Source of the DNA: Sulfitobacter indolifex
Lineage (GTDB): Bacteria; Pseudomonadota; Alphaproteobacteria; Rhodobacterales; Rhodobacteraceae
Direction: 5' to 3'
Assembly (NCBI RefSeq): GCF_022788655.1
Contig: NZ_CP084951.1
Coordinates: forward strand, 2,108,001-2,172,000
Length of the DNA stretch: 64,000 nucleotides
The number at the start of each line of letters is the position of its first letter. Position 1 is the first letter of the stretch. A program made the translations under genes and the position numbers. This document shows positions 8,622-18,320 of this stretch, piece by piece. The notes below the pieces were generated by a model that worked only from the letters and a program-made list of their open reading frames with translations, searched no databases and was not told the origin of the DNA.

Positions 8622-9566
8622 CTATTGGACGATCGCGCCACCGTTGCGGACTTGTGCGACAACGGCACCGGGGGTCATGCCGTAACGCTGCCGGAACGCA
8701 CGGTAGAAATGCGATAGATCGTTAAAGCCGCAACCATAGGCGCAGTCGGTGACAGAGACTTCCATGCCCCCGCGGCGAGAGAGTTCTGCATGTGCTTGTG
8801 TCAGACGCAGTTGCAACAGACGCTGACCGGGCGTTTCGCCCAAGGGTTCGAAATAGCGTTGCAGGCTGCGCAGCGATACGCCCAGGTGCAGCGCCAAAGC
8901 GCTCGGCCCAAACTCAGGGTCGCGGTAGTGGCGGGTCATAAGTTGCAGTGCGCGTTCAATGATCTGCCCACGTGCATCCAAGGTCTGACTGCGCCGCTCG
9001 TGAAGATAGGCCCCCATCAGCCCATAAAACGCTTCGCTCAACTGTAGGCCCGTTTCAGGCGGGCAATGCATCATCTTGTAAAGCACTGCGCGCAGCGCCA
9101 GCCACAGCGGATCATTGCGGTCAATCGCCACGCCGCCATCACAGATGCCACCGAACCTGCCGATCATCTCATCCCGCGGTAGATGCACTGAAATCTGATG
9201 TGCCAACTGCCCGTCATAGACAAATTTCGAGGGGCGCGTCGCGTCGACGATATACATATCGCCGGGCCGCAGGAGGGTCGATGAACCGTTCTGATGCACC
9301 ACGCATTCGCCGACGTCCTGCACCAGCATAAAGAAATATTCGCCCGGATCGCGCCGGATGCAAGTCTGCGTGCGGGCCGCTTCTTGGGCGTCGAGCGAGA
9401 CCAGCGCCGCCTCGAAGCCGCCCATCTCCCGCTTTCGCGCCAAACCGTGAGACGGCCCCTCGCGGCGCGCCGGTTCCACCTCAAAAGCGCCGCAGATTTG
9501 TAAAATGTCGTTGCGCAGAACTTCAATGGGCGTGGACTTTGTCGAGATACGGCTCAGTGCTTTCAT
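8622..9566 (-). CDS. AraC-family transcriptional activator, FeaR-like
   Basis: 314 residues. The N-terminal ~200 residues resemble the AraC-binding-like domain of FeaR (cupin-type GDMYIVDATRPSKF), and the C-terminal 100 residues carry the two helix-turn-helix units (SALALHLGVSLRSLQRYF and VTDCAYGCGFNDLSHFYRAFRQRYGMTPG, the latter split here as the second unit). It is encoded just upstream of the aldehyde dehydrogenase and amine oxidase, the same order of functions as feaR, feaB and tynA, so I infer it activates them. Ligand unknown. Confidence 0.85.
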   Translation of the reverse strand: MKALSRISTKSTPIEVLRNDILQICGAFEVEPARREGPSHGLARKREMGGFEAALVSLDAQEAARTQTCIRRDPGEYFFMLVQDVGECVVHQNGSSTLLRPGDMYIVDATRPSKFVYDGQLAHQISVHLPRDEMIGRFGGICDGGVAIDRNDPLWLALRAVLYKMMHCPPETGLQLSEAFYGLMGAYLHERRSQTLDARGQIIERALQLMTRHYRDPEFGPSALALHLGVSLRSLQRYFEPLGETPGQRLLQLRLTQAHAELSRRGGMEVSVTDCAYGCGFNDLSHFYRAFRQRYGMTPGAVVAQVRNGGAIVQ

Positions 9567-9750
9567 GTTCCCGCAACCCCTCAGAAACCCGCGCTGTGGC
9601 GCCTCTTAGAAAAGGTTATCGCATTCATTTGCATGCATCAAGCGCGGCCGAACGAAGGCCGATCGACGTTTTGCATCATCTGGAGAGCTGCTCTCGCTCG
9701 TTCCACCGTCCGGCCGCACCGAAGTATAGGTGCGGCATTAAGCTGCAACG

Positions 9751-9951
9751 AAAACGACAGCCCGATGGGGGGTTCAGCGGGCTGGGCATATCGCCTTTCA
9801 GCATGGTCCGTTTGCGGTTGCGCTCGGCGCGGGGGGCGGCCAGCGGAATCGCCGAGAGCAATTCCGGTGTGTAGGGGTGCTGCGGTGCCGCAAACAGCGC
9901 ATCCGCCGCGCCGACCTCGACGACCTGGCCAAGGTACATCACCGCGATCCG
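9751..9951 (-). pseudogene. Remnant of an oligopeptide/dipeptide ABC transporter ATPase (DppF/OppF C-terminus)
   Basis: Translation on the minus strand reads [20 protein letters not shown], then a [12 protein letters not shown] block and [17 protein letters not shown]. This is the characteristic C-terminal stretch of DppF/OppF ATPases. No Walker A, signature or Walker B precedes it, and the expected cysteine-rich tail after GCRF is lost. Only about 67 codons remain, fused by chance to flanking sequence. It lies between the AraC gene and a C45 hydrolase gene, on the same strand as the hydrolase; such hydrolases often sit next to peptide transporters, so a deletion probably removed the transporter. 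Confidence 0.75.
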
Positions 9952-9985
9952 AAGACATGCGCTTCGTAACGGCCCCAACCCCAGA

Positions 9986-11107
9986 TCAAAATTCCGGCAA
10001 ATACGCGGCGATTTCTTTGCCCCTGCCTGCCGCGTAGTCCTGCGCCATTTGTGTCCAATCAATCCGGGCCGCTTGGGTCCAGTCTACGCTGGGATGGGCA
10101 TCTGGCGTCGTTCGGGAAGCTACCTCTGACGTTTCCGTCGCTGCATAATCGACGATGCGCTGCCCCTCCTGAAATGCATCAAGGCTTTGCTCCCATCGCT
10201 CCCCTTTCAATGTCAGACCCAGAGCCCGCGTCATCGGACTGTATTCAGCCGTAAACAAAGTGCCGAAACCCTCTGCATAACGATCCTGCAAAAGTGGCGC
10301 GCGCAGGAACTCTCGGTTCAGCCTGCGCGGTGTGACGCGAAGTCGGTCGAGATGGTCGCGGCGTTCAAAGCTGCGGGTAAAGCTAGGCCGGTCGGCGCGG
10401 GACGGTGCAGATTGGTGGTTGGTTGCTATCGCCTTCGGCATCACTTTTGCCCCACCTCCGGGAGAAAGCTCGACGCTTGCTGTGCGCCCCGAGGCATCTG
10501 CGAGCACCAGATTATAGGCCATATGCGACGGCACCCGGTGCAAGACCTTCAACGCCTCTGGCACGCTGTCGCAGGTTTCCAAAATGTAGCGCAGGATCGT
10601 GGTCACGCCAAAGCCGGGGCCTGTCTCAGACCGTCCGCCATAGGCAAGCGCCACAGTAAGCCCCGCGTCGTTGATGCCGTCAGACAGGCCCCAGAGAAAC
10701 TCCACCATCCCCATCACAGCGCGACCAGACCACTGCGTTCTCAGCAGCAATCCCTCGTTTAAGCCCGGCGACAGATCATAGTTGCGCACCAGCCGGACAT
10801 CGCTTGCGTCACCAATGGCGGCGAGCGAACAGCCGCCCAGATAGGTCGGCGGGCACCAAGTGGACAGGAACCGCGCTGCGCGGTCCGAGCCACCGGCGAT
10901 CAGCACCAACCGGTCATAGATTGGGATCAGTTCAGGCATATGGCGCTCGATGGCCGCGCGGCAGTCCTCGCGGGAGGGGCCGTAATCACCCCCGCGGGCG
11001 GTGAACCACGCCTCATAGGCGGGCCACGACCGCTGCCAGCGCGCCGCCCATTTAGGTCCGGGGGTGGCCTCGGAAACGGCATCAAAGGTCAGTGTCATCT
11101 GGGTCAT
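9986..11107 (-). CDS. C45-family Ntn hydrolase / acyl-CoA:6-APA acyltransferase-like protein
   Basis: 373 residues. Resembles peptidase family C45, whose members become active by self-cleavage in front of a cysteine that then acts as N-terminal nucleophile. The candidate is Cys93 in [12 protein letters not shown], followed by the family-typical VRNYDLSPG. No signal peptide. ATG 11107 lies one base after the stop of the upstream esterase gene (TGATATG), giving a coupled pair. A TTG start at 11134 inside the upstream gene is also possible. The substrate is unknown; peptide or acyl-amide turnover is likely. Confidence 0.75.
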   Translation of the reverse strand: MTQMTLTFDAVSEATPGPKWAARWQRSWPAYEAWFTARGGDYGPSREDCRAAIERHMPELIPIYDRLVLIAGGSDRAARFLSTWCPPTYLGGCSLAAIGDASDVRLVRNYDLSPGLNEGLLLRTQWSGRAVMGMVEFLWGLSDGINDAGLTVALAYGGRSETGPGFGVTTILRYILETCDSVPEALKVLHRVPSHMAYNLVLADASGRTASVELSPGGGAKVMPKAIATNHQSAPSRADRPSFTRSFERRDHLDRLRVTPRRLNREFLRAPLLQDRYAEGFGTLFTAEYSPMTRALGLTLKGERWEQSLDAFQEGQRIVDYAATETSEVASRTTPDAHPSVDWTQAARIDWTQMAQDYAAGRGKEIAAYLPEF

Positions 11108-11108
11108 A

Positions 11109-12182
11109 TCAAGCGCCCTGTACGGGTTGTTCAAAGAAAAAGCGGATCATTTCGGCGCTGGCATCTGGGCCCTTCGGGTCGGTATAAGACCCCTCCCTCT
11201 GGCCGCCAGACCATGCGTGGCCAAGCCCGGAAACCGTCCAATGCTCAAGCGTCGGTTGCCCGTTTGCCGCCGTAGAGCGCAGAACCGAATAGGACCGCCC
11301 GCCGTGGTTGCCGTTCTCAACTGTCTCGAGCGTCTGGCCCGGCCCGATGTCTTGAACCTGCCTTACCACCGCTTCGCCGTTCGAGGGATGAACGGTCGCA
11401 TCCGATGTGCCGTGAAAGACGATGGTCGGAATGTGCGACTTTTTCGGCAAAGGCTCCGCCGTTGGCCCTGCCATGGCCGAAAAGGCCGAGGCGACATCCT
11501 TTGCCGACCCATAGGCCAATCCTGAATGTACGCCGACAGCAGCGAAGACGTCCGGATAGGTCTCTCCCAAGATAACGGCCATGGCTGCCCCCGCCGACAA
11601 TCCCGCAACGAAAGTCCGGTCCGGCGCGATACCATGGGTCGCGCAGACCTGTTGCACCATACCGGCGAGGATTGCAGGTTCACCCGCATCGCGGCGCTGA
11701 TCCCCACGGCTGAACCAGTTCCAACAGGACTGCGTGTTGTTGCGCCGCGACTGGGCGGGGTACACCACGATGAAACGGTGCTCTTCGGCCAGACGGTTCA
11801 TGCCAGTGCCTGCGGCGAAATCCTCAGGCGTTTGCGTGCAGCCGTGCAGCATGACGACAACACCACTGGCACCATCCGCAGCGGACGCGGGGATATAGGT
11901 GCGAAAGCTTCGACTGCCCGCCGTGCAGTTAAATGTATCGTTGAGAAAGCTGGCCCCTGTGGGGATGTCTGCGATTGGAGTAGCGGAGGATGGGGACGCG
12001 GCCCCGAGCTTTGATAGAAGGTCGTTGATCGACGGCATGGCTGGCAGTTCTGTTGCGCCCATGGGCACGGCTTGGCCGCCAAGGCCGTGCTGCGCCAGCG
12101 TGCGCTGCACCAGATCATTCGCAGCCGTAAGGCGTGCATCATTGGTCGCCCGGCGCGTGGCACCGACGTTAAAAAGTTTCAT
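11109..12182 (-). CDS. PHB depolymerase family esterase
   Basis: 357 residues, alpha/beta-hydrolase of the PHB-depolymerase/feruloyl-esterase type. The nucleophile is Ser196 in GLSAG, with an oxyanion block MLHGCTQTPEDFA and the WNWF segment typical of the family. The catalytic His is probably in GLGHAWSGG near the C-terminus. There is no clear signal peptide, unlike secreted depolymerases, so an intracellular polymer or oligomer substrate is possible. Downstream of a ribbon-helix-helix gene by 30 bases and directly coupled to the C45 hydrolase gene. Confidence 0.85.
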   Translation of the reverse strand: MKLFNVGATRRATNDARLTAANDLVQRTLAQHGLGGQAVPMGATELPAMPSINDLLSKLGAASPSSATPIADIPTGASFLNDTFNCTAGSRSFRTYIPASAADGASGVVVMLHGCTQTPEDFAAGTGMNRLAEEHRFIVVYPAQSRRNNTQSCWNWFSRGDQRRDAGEPAILAGMVQQVCATHGIAPDRTFVAGLSAGAAMAVILGETYPDVFAAVGVHSGLAYGSAKDVASAFSAMAGPTAEPLPKKSHIPTIVFHGTSDATVHPSNGEAVVRQVQDIGPGQTLETVENGNHGGRSYSVLRSTAANGQPTLEHWTVSGLGHAWSGGQREGSYTDPKGPDASAEMIRFFFEQPVQGA

Positions 12183-12212
12183 CTCATCTATCCTTATGAA
12201 GGGGTACGCATC

Positions 12213-12629
12213 TTACTTGATGCGGTCGGCGAGTGCCTTTTTGATATCCGCGCTGGCCTGCAGTGCGCCCAGCACGGTGATTGATCCGATGGTCTCAAGC
12301 GCCAGTTCCGGCGTCACATCTGACGCAATCCGCGCCAGCCCGACCACCTTGACGTGCAGCACCTCTCCGGCCGCTTTCAGCGCTTCCAGATCGGCCACCG
12401 TGTAATCGCGCAGACCAAGCTCCATCGTGTGGCGTTCAAGCGATTTGCTGACCACCTCGACATGGCTCTCAAGTTGGTTGCGGATCGCTGTGCGGATCAG
12501 GTCGCTGCGGTTAGAATAGAACCCTTCCTGCACCAGCAGGTCGATCCTACCTAGGTCCACATAGCCAAGATTGATCGTTATCTTCTCGCTGTCAGGGGTC
12601 TTTTCGCGCAGTTGCCGAACATTACTCAT
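12213..12629 (-). CDS. CopG-type ribbon-helix-helix transcriptional regulator
   Basis: 138 residues. The N-terminal ~50 residues fit a ribbon-helix-helix DNA-binding domain (ITINLGYVDLGRIDLLVQEG, then FYSNRSDLIRTAIRNQL), followed by an alpha-helical region of unknown role. GGAG lies upstream of the ATG. It is first in a run with the PHB-depolymerase-like esterase 30 bases downstream, so it may regulate that gene. The length is greater than typical antitoxin CopG proteins and no toxin gene is adjacent. Confidence 0.75.
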   Translation of the reverse strand: MSNVRQLREKTPDSEKITINLGYVDLGRIDLLVQEGFYSNRSDLIRTAIRNQLESHVEVVSKSLERHTMELGLRDYTVADLEALKAAGEVLHVKVVGLARIASDVTPELALETIGSITVLGALQASADIKKALADRIK

Positions 12630-13121
12630 AAACCATTCTCCATCCGTGTGGATGGTATATGGATGTCATTTGATCGAAAAGCAAGATCTGACAATGCTCA
12701 AGCGCGCGTCTCTTTGCACTGGCATCAACTTCGACGGCGCGGATCGGGTGGAAGTTGACGTAAACCCGCACACAAGTTCATCGACTGAGCCAGAAATCCA
12801 TCAATCTCTCAGTTTGTAGGATCGGCAAATTCTGTAACTGGCCTACAGCGATCATAGCTCGGCGTTTACTCTCCGCCCCCAAGCGCTAAAATTCCCATTA
12901 GGTGTTTGGCGAAGAAAAACGACAAGAGGCTCAACAAAGATGGTCGATGTTATGAAAGCACGCCGCGCGGTCGATGGGCCAAATGCGATCAAACTTAGCC
13001 GGCACAATGCCGTGCCGGGCAGCTATCTGGGCGCTAAAATTGTCGGCGGCAGCAGCCCTATTTCCGCGTCACTGGGCGACGCACCGTTTACTGACCTCGG
13101 CATAAGTTTTTGCAGAGTTTA
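12630..13121. other. Intergenic region between divergent genes
   Basis: About 490 bases. It must hold the promoter of the minus-strand regulator operon. A 60-codon frame at 12940-13122 has no family resemblance I recognise. No repeats or RNA features seen. Confidence 0.4.
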
Positions 13122-13442
13122 ATGGCCAGCCATTCTTATCCTACCACCCCGGACGGTCGGTATTTTCTGGTAAAGAACCGTTTGTGGCGCTGCAGCAATC
13201 CCGCCCTGCCCGAAGCTGAGCGCGCGGCGTATGTGAAGGAACTCATGCAGGCGCGCTCAGCGGTGAAGAATGCGAAGTCAGATGATGACGTGAAGGCTGC
13301 GCGTCGACGGGTACATGCGGCCAAGGTTGCGTTGGGCGAACGAGGCCCGGTTTGGTGGGACGACGGTGCGCCGGACGTGAACCGGCACCATCCGAAAAAT
13401 ACCTCTTACGCCAACTGGTGGCGCGGTCTGCCGCAGGATTAA
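13122..13442 (+). CDS. Conserved hypothetical protein (MASHxYPTTPDGRYF type)
   Basis: 106 residues. I recognise the sequence pattern (SYPTTPDGRYFLVKNRLWRC, KVALGERGPVWW, then DDGAPDVNRHHPKNTSYANWW) from a widespread alphaproteobacterial protein of unknown function. Central residues are a charged helix (ARSAVKNAKSDDDVKAARRR). No signal peptide or membrane segment. An in-frame start four codons earlier (13110) exists, but the family begins at the ATG used here. Its 3' end overlaps the convergent DUF3253 gene by four bases. Confidence 0.75.
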   Translation: MASHSYPTTPDGRYFLVKNRLWRCSNPALPEAERAAYVKELMQARSAVKNAKSDDDVKAARRRVHAAKVALGERGPVWWDDGAPDVNRHHPKNTSYANWWRGLPQD

Positions 13443-13705
13443 GTTTTGCCCTTGGCGATGGCGATCCGGTAGATCCCGGTAAGCGTCTTGGGATCGGCGC
13501 GCACACCACCTTGCTTGATTAAAATCGCACCTTCCCCGTCCAGCTTAATCGCCTGTTCACGGATAGGATCCATCAGCGGCCGCCACATGTCTTCGTTCTG
13601 GCCGCCAAGATACCGGGCGACTTCGGAAGGACAGATTGTCTTGTCCGCCCCCCGCGCCGCTGCGAGTTCGACAATAGTTGCGGCAATGCGCTCAGGGTCA
13701 ATCAT
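13439..13705 (-). CDS. DUF3253 domain protein
   Basis: 88 residues. Matches the DUF3253 pattern: an N-terminal helix (RIAATIVELAAARG), TICPSEVARYLGG, WRPLMDPIREQAIKL, and a C-terminal GVRADPKTLTGIYRI. The fold suggested for the family is winged-helix-like, but no function is known. Convergent with and overlapping the preceding gene by four bases. Confidence 0.8.
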   Translation of the reverse strand: MIDPERIAATIVELAAARGADKTICPSEVARYLGGQNEDMWRPLMDPIREQAIKLDGEGAILIKQGGVRADPKTLTGIYRIAIAKGKT

Positions 13706-13791
13706 CGGATCTCATGTGCTGGACAGTTCTTTTTCAAAGTAGAACCTACAAGAGCTGCATTTGGCATTACGCACAACGCACACGACAGAAC

Positions 13792-13828
13792 GCCGCGTGA
13801 TTGAACACGTCATTTACAATCACGCGGC
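13792..13828. terminator. Terminator-like inverted repeat downstream of the hybrid kinase
   Basis: GCCGCGTGATTG (13792-13803) and CAATCACGCGGC (13817-13828) form a perfect 12-bp stem with a 13-base loop between two genes. There is no strong T run, so it could be a terminator of the minus-strand kinase gene or an mRNA-stabilising hairpin. Confidence 0.55.
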
Positions 13829-13903
13829 GCCTTCTCTCTCCTGCCCCCCCAGCGCGGCTGTGCAGCGAGATACCCCCCCACACCTCCGCGCGCCGAGACT
13901 GTG

Positions 13904-16774
13904 TTAAAACCCGGAGGCTGCGTCCGCGTGAGACAAAATGCCCAAACGCGCAAGGGCGCGTGCCAGATCGCGGTCTCCGAAAGGTTTCTGCACCACAGCA
14001 CAATGGCCCAGAGTTTCAGCTGCAGGCACATTGGCTTGGCCCGTGGCAAAAATGATGGGCATGTCGGGATGTTGCTGGCGCACCCGGGTGGCCACCTCTT
14101 CGCCGGACATGTCGGGTAGACCCACGTCGATAAGCAGAGCGTCGTAATGCCCGGTTTGGAGCTTATCCAAAGTCTCCTGCCCAGATGCGGTTTCGGTTAC
14201 TTCGGTGCCCAGCCCATCCAAAATATCCGCCAAATCCAGCCGGATCAGCGCATCATCTTCGCAGAGCAACACATGGCAGGGGCGGTCTGAAATGTCTTTT
14301 GCTTGCTCAGGCGCAGTCGCTTGCACCGAAGATAAGGCATCGCGCACCTTGATCGCCAAAGCGTCTTTGGTGAAGGGTTTGGCAAGGAACTGCACCCCGG
14401 CATCGACCTTCCCATCGCGCACAATCGAATCGCGCGAGTAGCCCGAGATGAAAAGGATCGGCAGATCGGGACGCTCGGCCTGAAGGGTTTCGGCCATATC
14501 GCGGCTGCTAAGCTCACCGGGCATGACCACATCAGAGACCAGCAAGTCGAAATCCGGATCTTGGCGCGCGGTTTTGAGGGCAGCGGTCGGGTCTTCGGCG
14601 GTTCGGACCTGATAGCCCAGATCAGACAGCAAGGCGGCGGTAGCATCGCGCACCTCTGCGTCATCTTCGACCAACAGCACCGTCTCGGTTCCGCCAGCAA
14701 TATCGGACGGGTCATGCCATCGTACAGGCTCCGCCGCAGATTGCGCGCGCGGCAGCAGCAACACCACAGAGGTGCCAACGCCAGGCCGGCTGTTGATGGT
14801 CACCCGCCCCCCCGATTGCCGTGCGAAACCATAGACAGTAGACAGCCCCAGCCCCGTGCCTTTGCCAACAGGTTTGGTGGTGAAGAACGGATCAAAGACC
14901 TTGGGCAATGTCTCGGCAGGGATGCCCGGCCCGTGGTCGATGACTTTGACCTCGACATAGTCGCCTGTCACCATGTCGGGCTCTCCCAACAGGTCTTCTG
15001 GACCAAAATGCCGGTTCGCGATCGCGATCTTCAACTTGCCGCGCCCCTCCATTGCGTCGCGTGCGTTGATCAAGAGGTTCAGCACAGCGTTCTGAGTGCT
15101 GGCGGCATCGACATAGGCGGGCCAAAGCGCCTCAACAGCATCAAGTTCGACCTCCATCCCCTCGCCTAATGCGCTGCGTATAATGTCATCGATATCTGTC
15201 AGCAGATCGCACAGGTCAATCGAGCGGGGTTGCAGCGGCTGGCGGCGGCTAAAGGCCAGCAGTTGCGAGGACAGTGACGCCCCTCGCTCAACCGCGCGCA
15301 TGGCGGCATCTATCCTGCGGTTTACGGGGGCATCTTTAGGGATTTCACGCGCGGCCATTGTCAGGCTGCCCGTCATCACCTGCAGCAGATTGTTGAAATC
15401 ATGGGCAATGCCCCCAGCAAGGTTGCCCACTGCCTCAACCCGCTGGCTTTGCGCCAACCGATCATGAAGCTCTTCCAACTCGCGGTTGCGCTTCTCCACA
15501 CGCTCTTCCAGCGTGCTGTTTAACTCGGCAAGCTGGCGTGCCAACTCTTTTTGCTCATGAATGTCTGAGTTTGTCCCGACCCAACGCAACAAGTTGCCCT
15601 GATCATCCTTAATCGGGGCTGCCCGCACCAAATGCCAACGATAGGATCCATCTTCGCGGCGCAGACGAAACTCTGTTTCATAAACCGTTTCCGTCTTGAT
15701 CGCATTGGCCCAGGTTGCCATTGAAACCGCGCGGTCATCGGGGTGTACGACATCCGGCCAAGCGTTCTCCAACAAGCTGCCTTTCTCCACCCCGGAATAG
15801 GCATAGAGCTGCTCGCTGATCCAATCCAAATTGCCATCAGCCGTGGCGGTCCACGCATGCACGGGCATGGTATGTGCCATGGTTCGAAAACGTTCTTCTG
15901 CCTCGCGCAAATGGATTTCGGCCATCTTTTGCGCCGTGACATCATGACCTTGCACCATAATCCCAATGGTATCACCGTGCATATTGTCGAGCGGTTGAAA
16001 CACGAAGTCGACGAACACACGTTCTTGCGGCCCATCGGGGCTGCGCTGCAGCCACGCTTCGGCCCCCAGTTGCGTTACGGCCTTACCGCTGCGGTAAACC
16101 TCATCAAGCATTTCGATAAAGCCTTGGCCTGCGACCTCTGGCACGGCGTCACACAGCGGCCGGCCGATCAGATCGCGCTGGCCTACCAGTTGCATATAGG
16201 CAGCGTTGGCTGTGCGAAACACATGGTTCGGCCCCATGAGGGTGACCATGAAATTCGGAGCCTGTTCGAAAATCATTTTGAAAAAGTTGATGCTGGAATC
16301 CAGCTCAAGGTTTTGTTGCGCTACCTGATGCGCGCGGCGCAACACGTCTGCTTGGGCGATACTCGCATTGCCATCTGCATGGGCTTCGGCGGCGTAGATT
16401 TCGGTGATGTCTTGGGTGTGCTGCAGGATGAACTCAACCTCGCCGTCCGCGTCCAAGATCGGGGTGTGGGTCGCACTCCAATAGCGGTCTTCGCTTTCGC
16501 CATCTGCGCCGGAAATTGGGTAAGGGATAACGGGAAGGTGATCGGCAATACCATCCCGGAACACACGCTCAAAGGATCCGCGCAACATACGGCCAGATTC
16601 GCTGTCCGGGTCAGAGGGGAATTCTTCGGTCAGGATTTTGCCGAATAGCTTGTCGGCCTGCCGGTCTGTGACCGCAAGGTAAGCATTGTTCGCCCAGACC
16701 ACCCGAAGATCTTTGTCCAGCAACACAAAAGAAGATGGTGCGGCTTGGAGGATTTTTTCAAAGTCGTGGTTCAT
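13904..16774 (-). CDS. Hybrid sensor histidine kinase with three PAS domains and two receiver domains
   Basis: 956 residues from ATG 16774 (a start at 16831 adds 19; neither has a clear ribosome-binding site). Using the longer numbering: PAS at about 20-145, 183-300 and 310-430 (the last with the PAC-like RREDGSYRWH); a coiled coil 430-465; HisKA with phospho-acceptor His477 in GGIAHDFNN; HATPase with NLLINARDAM, DHGPGIP and GKGTGLGLS; a first receiver with Asp767 (VSDVVMPG); and a second receiver with Asp902 (LIDVGLPD). No membrane segments, so it senses a cytoplasmic signal. No partner regulator gene is adjacent. Confidence 0.9.
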   Translation of the reverse strand: MNHDFEKILQAAPSSFVLLDKDLRVVWANNAYLAVTDRQADKLFGKILTEEFPSDPDSESGRMLRGSFERVFRDGIADHLPVIPYPISGADGESEDRYWSATHTPILDADGEVEFILQHTQDITEIYAAEAHADGNASIAQADVLRRAHQVAQQNLELDSSINFFKMIFEQAPNFMVTLMGPNHVFRTANAAYMQLVGQRDLIGRPLCDAVPEVAGQGFIEMLDEVYRSGKAVTQLGAEAWLQRSPDGPQERVFVDFVFQPLDNMHGDTIGIMVQGHDVTAQKMAEIHLREAEERFRTMAHTMPVHAWTATADGNLDWISEQLYAYSGVEKGSLLENAWPDVVHPDDRAVSMATWANAIKTETVYETEFRLRREDGSYRWHLVRAAPIKDDQGNLLRWVGTNSDIHEQKELARQLAELNSTLEERVEKRNRELEELHDRLAQSQRVEAVGNLAGGIAHDFNNLLQVMTGSLTMAAREIPKDAPVNRRIDAAMRAVERGASLSSQLLAFSRRQPLQPRSIDLCDLLTDIDDIIRSALGEGMEVELDAVEALWPAYVDAASTQNAVLNLLINARDAMEGRGKLKIAIANRHFGPEDLLGEPDMVTGDYVEVKVIDHGPGIPAETLPKVFDPFFTTKPVGKGTGLGLSTVYGFARQSGGRVTINSRPGVGTSVVLLLPRAQSAAEPVRWHDPSDIAGGTETVLLVEDDAEVRDATAALLSDLGYQVRTAEDPTAALKTARQDPDFDLLVSDVVMPGELSSRDMAETLQAERPDLPILFISGYSRDSIVRDGKVDAGVQFLAKPFTKDALAIKVRDALSSVQATAPEQAKDISDRPCHVLLCEDDALIRLDLADILDGLGTEVTETASGQETLDKLQTGHYDALLIDVGLPDMSGEEVATRVRQQHPDMPIIFATGQANVPAAETLGHCAVVQKPFGDRDLARALARLGILSHADAASGF

Positions 16775-17189
16775 CGTGTCTAAATCTGCATTTCTATTAG
16801 AGAATTTCGGTTGGCGCCCGTAGCTGTGCATTCAAGCCCGCTTTGCGGTGGCAGGCAAGAAGGGTTGTCGTACCGCGTTTGCAGAGCCGATGAGCAAATG
16901 CAGGGTCGAAAACTTTAGGCAGTGCTGTGTTGATCATCGTATCTCGGAACATGCGGGTCGTGGCAATGTAAAACCACTGCGTCATAAAGGCGGTGCAAGG
17001 TGATGTAGTCTACACAGCGCGCTACGCCAGTTTTCTGTGACGTATTTCGCCACGCCTTGAACTCCGCGCTCAGTTTGCGATGAATGAAACCGGTGCAAGC
17101 ATCGGCGTATCGGTGTCGCGCATCCAAAGATCTTTCGCCATTTGCCGCCCATTCGCACACCGCCGCCCCAAGCCATTCAGGACAACCGC
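16775..17189. other. Divergent promoter region between the hybrid kinase and the nuclease operon
   Basis: About 415 bases separating divergent genes. I see no gene, tRNA or strong repeat here; short frames on either strand have no recognisable product. Confidence 0.5.
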
Positions 17190-18320
17190 ATGACATTCCG
17201 CTTCATTCACGCTTCTGATCTGCACATCGGGCGCAAATTCGCGAATATTCCGCAGCCGCCGGACGGTAACATTCGCGGGCGCTTGATGGAGGCGCGGCAC
17301 GGAGCCATCACCAAACTGGCCCAAGCTGCGCGCGATCATGGGGCTGCGCATGTGTTGCTGGCCGGCGATACCTTCGATACGGCAACCCCCTCGCCCGCGG
17401 TCATGCGTCAGGCGCTGACCGCGATGGGCGAAGCATCGGGCGTCATCTGGTGGATCCTGCCCGGCAACCACGACAACCTGCGCGATGCAGAACCCCTGTG
17501 GGACGTGATCCGCCGCGACGCACCTGGCAATATACGCGCCCTAGCCGAGGCCGCCCCGATTGAAATGACCGAAGGAGCCACGCTGCTGCCCTGCCCTGTC
17601 GCTTTTCGTGCAGGGGCCAGCGACCCCAGCAGCCCGTTGGATCATATGCAGACCCCTGAGGGCGATCTGCGCATTGGCCTTGCCCATGGCGGCGTCACAG
17701 ATTTCACTGAAAGCGGCGATGCGATTGCCCCGGACCGGGACCGACGCGCGCGGCTGGATTATCTGGCCCTTGGCGATTGGCACGGGCGGATGGCTGTCTC
17801 TGATCGGGTGCACTATTGCGGCACGCCGGAACAGGATCGGTTCAAACATGGCCGTCGTGGCGTCTGCCTTGCGGTTAATATTGCGGGCCCCGGCGCCACG
17901 CCTGAGGTGGAAGAGGTCGAAACCGGCAGTTTCCTTTGGTCAGAAGCCGAGCTTCAGCTTCACCCCAGACAAGACGCCGCTGTGGCATTGCACGCTCTCT
18001 TGCCCACCACGGGCCGTCGGGATCACCTGCTGCGCGTTACGGTCAGTGGTTGGGCGGGTCTGCCAGACCGGGCGGACCTTGCCCGCGCCACAGAATCCTG
18101 CGCCCCGGATTTCGCCCATTTCGATCTGGTGACAGAGGCGCTGGCCACGCAATACGAGGCCGGTGACCTCGATGAGATTGACCGCGGTGGCGCGCTGCGA
18201 TTGGCGGCAGAAACCTTGGTCGCCGAAGCGGAATCCGAGACCCACTCACAAGCCGAGCGCGACGTGGCTGCCGACGCTCTTGCCCGGCTGCATGCCTATG
18301 TGCAGGGGGCGAAAACATGA
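17190..18320 (+). CDS. SbcD/YhaO-like DNA repair exonuclease (metallophosphoesterase)
   Basis: 376 residues. Calcineurin-like phosphoesterase motifs are in order: FIHASDLHIG (Asp and His metal ligands), LLAGDTFD, LPGNHDN, and GLAHGG with LALGDWHG near residue 195. The C-terminal region is the DNA-binding capping part. Start 17190 is chosen because the fold begins there; an upstream in-frame start adds 16 residues. The ATGA overlap with the next gene, an SbcC/YhaN-like ATPase, shows they form one Mre11/Rad50-type complex. Confidence 0.88.
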   Translation: MTFRFIHASDLHIGRKFANIPQPPDGNIRGRLMEARHGAITKLAQAARDHGAAHVLLAGDTFDTATPSPAVMRQALTAMGEASGVIWWILPGNHDNLRDAEPLWDVIRRDAPGNIRALAEAAPIEMTEGATLLPCPVAFRAGASDPSSPLDHMQTPEGDLRIGLAHGGVTDFTESGDAIAPDRDRRARLDYLALGDWHGRMAVSDRVHYCGTPEQDRFKHGRRGVCLAVNIAGPGATPEVEEVETGSFLWSEAELQLHPRQDAAVALHALLPTTGRRDHLLRVTVSGWAGLPDRADLARATESCAPDFAHFDLVTEALATQYEAGDLDEIDRGGALRLAAETLVAEAESETHSQAERDVAADALARLHAYVQGAKT

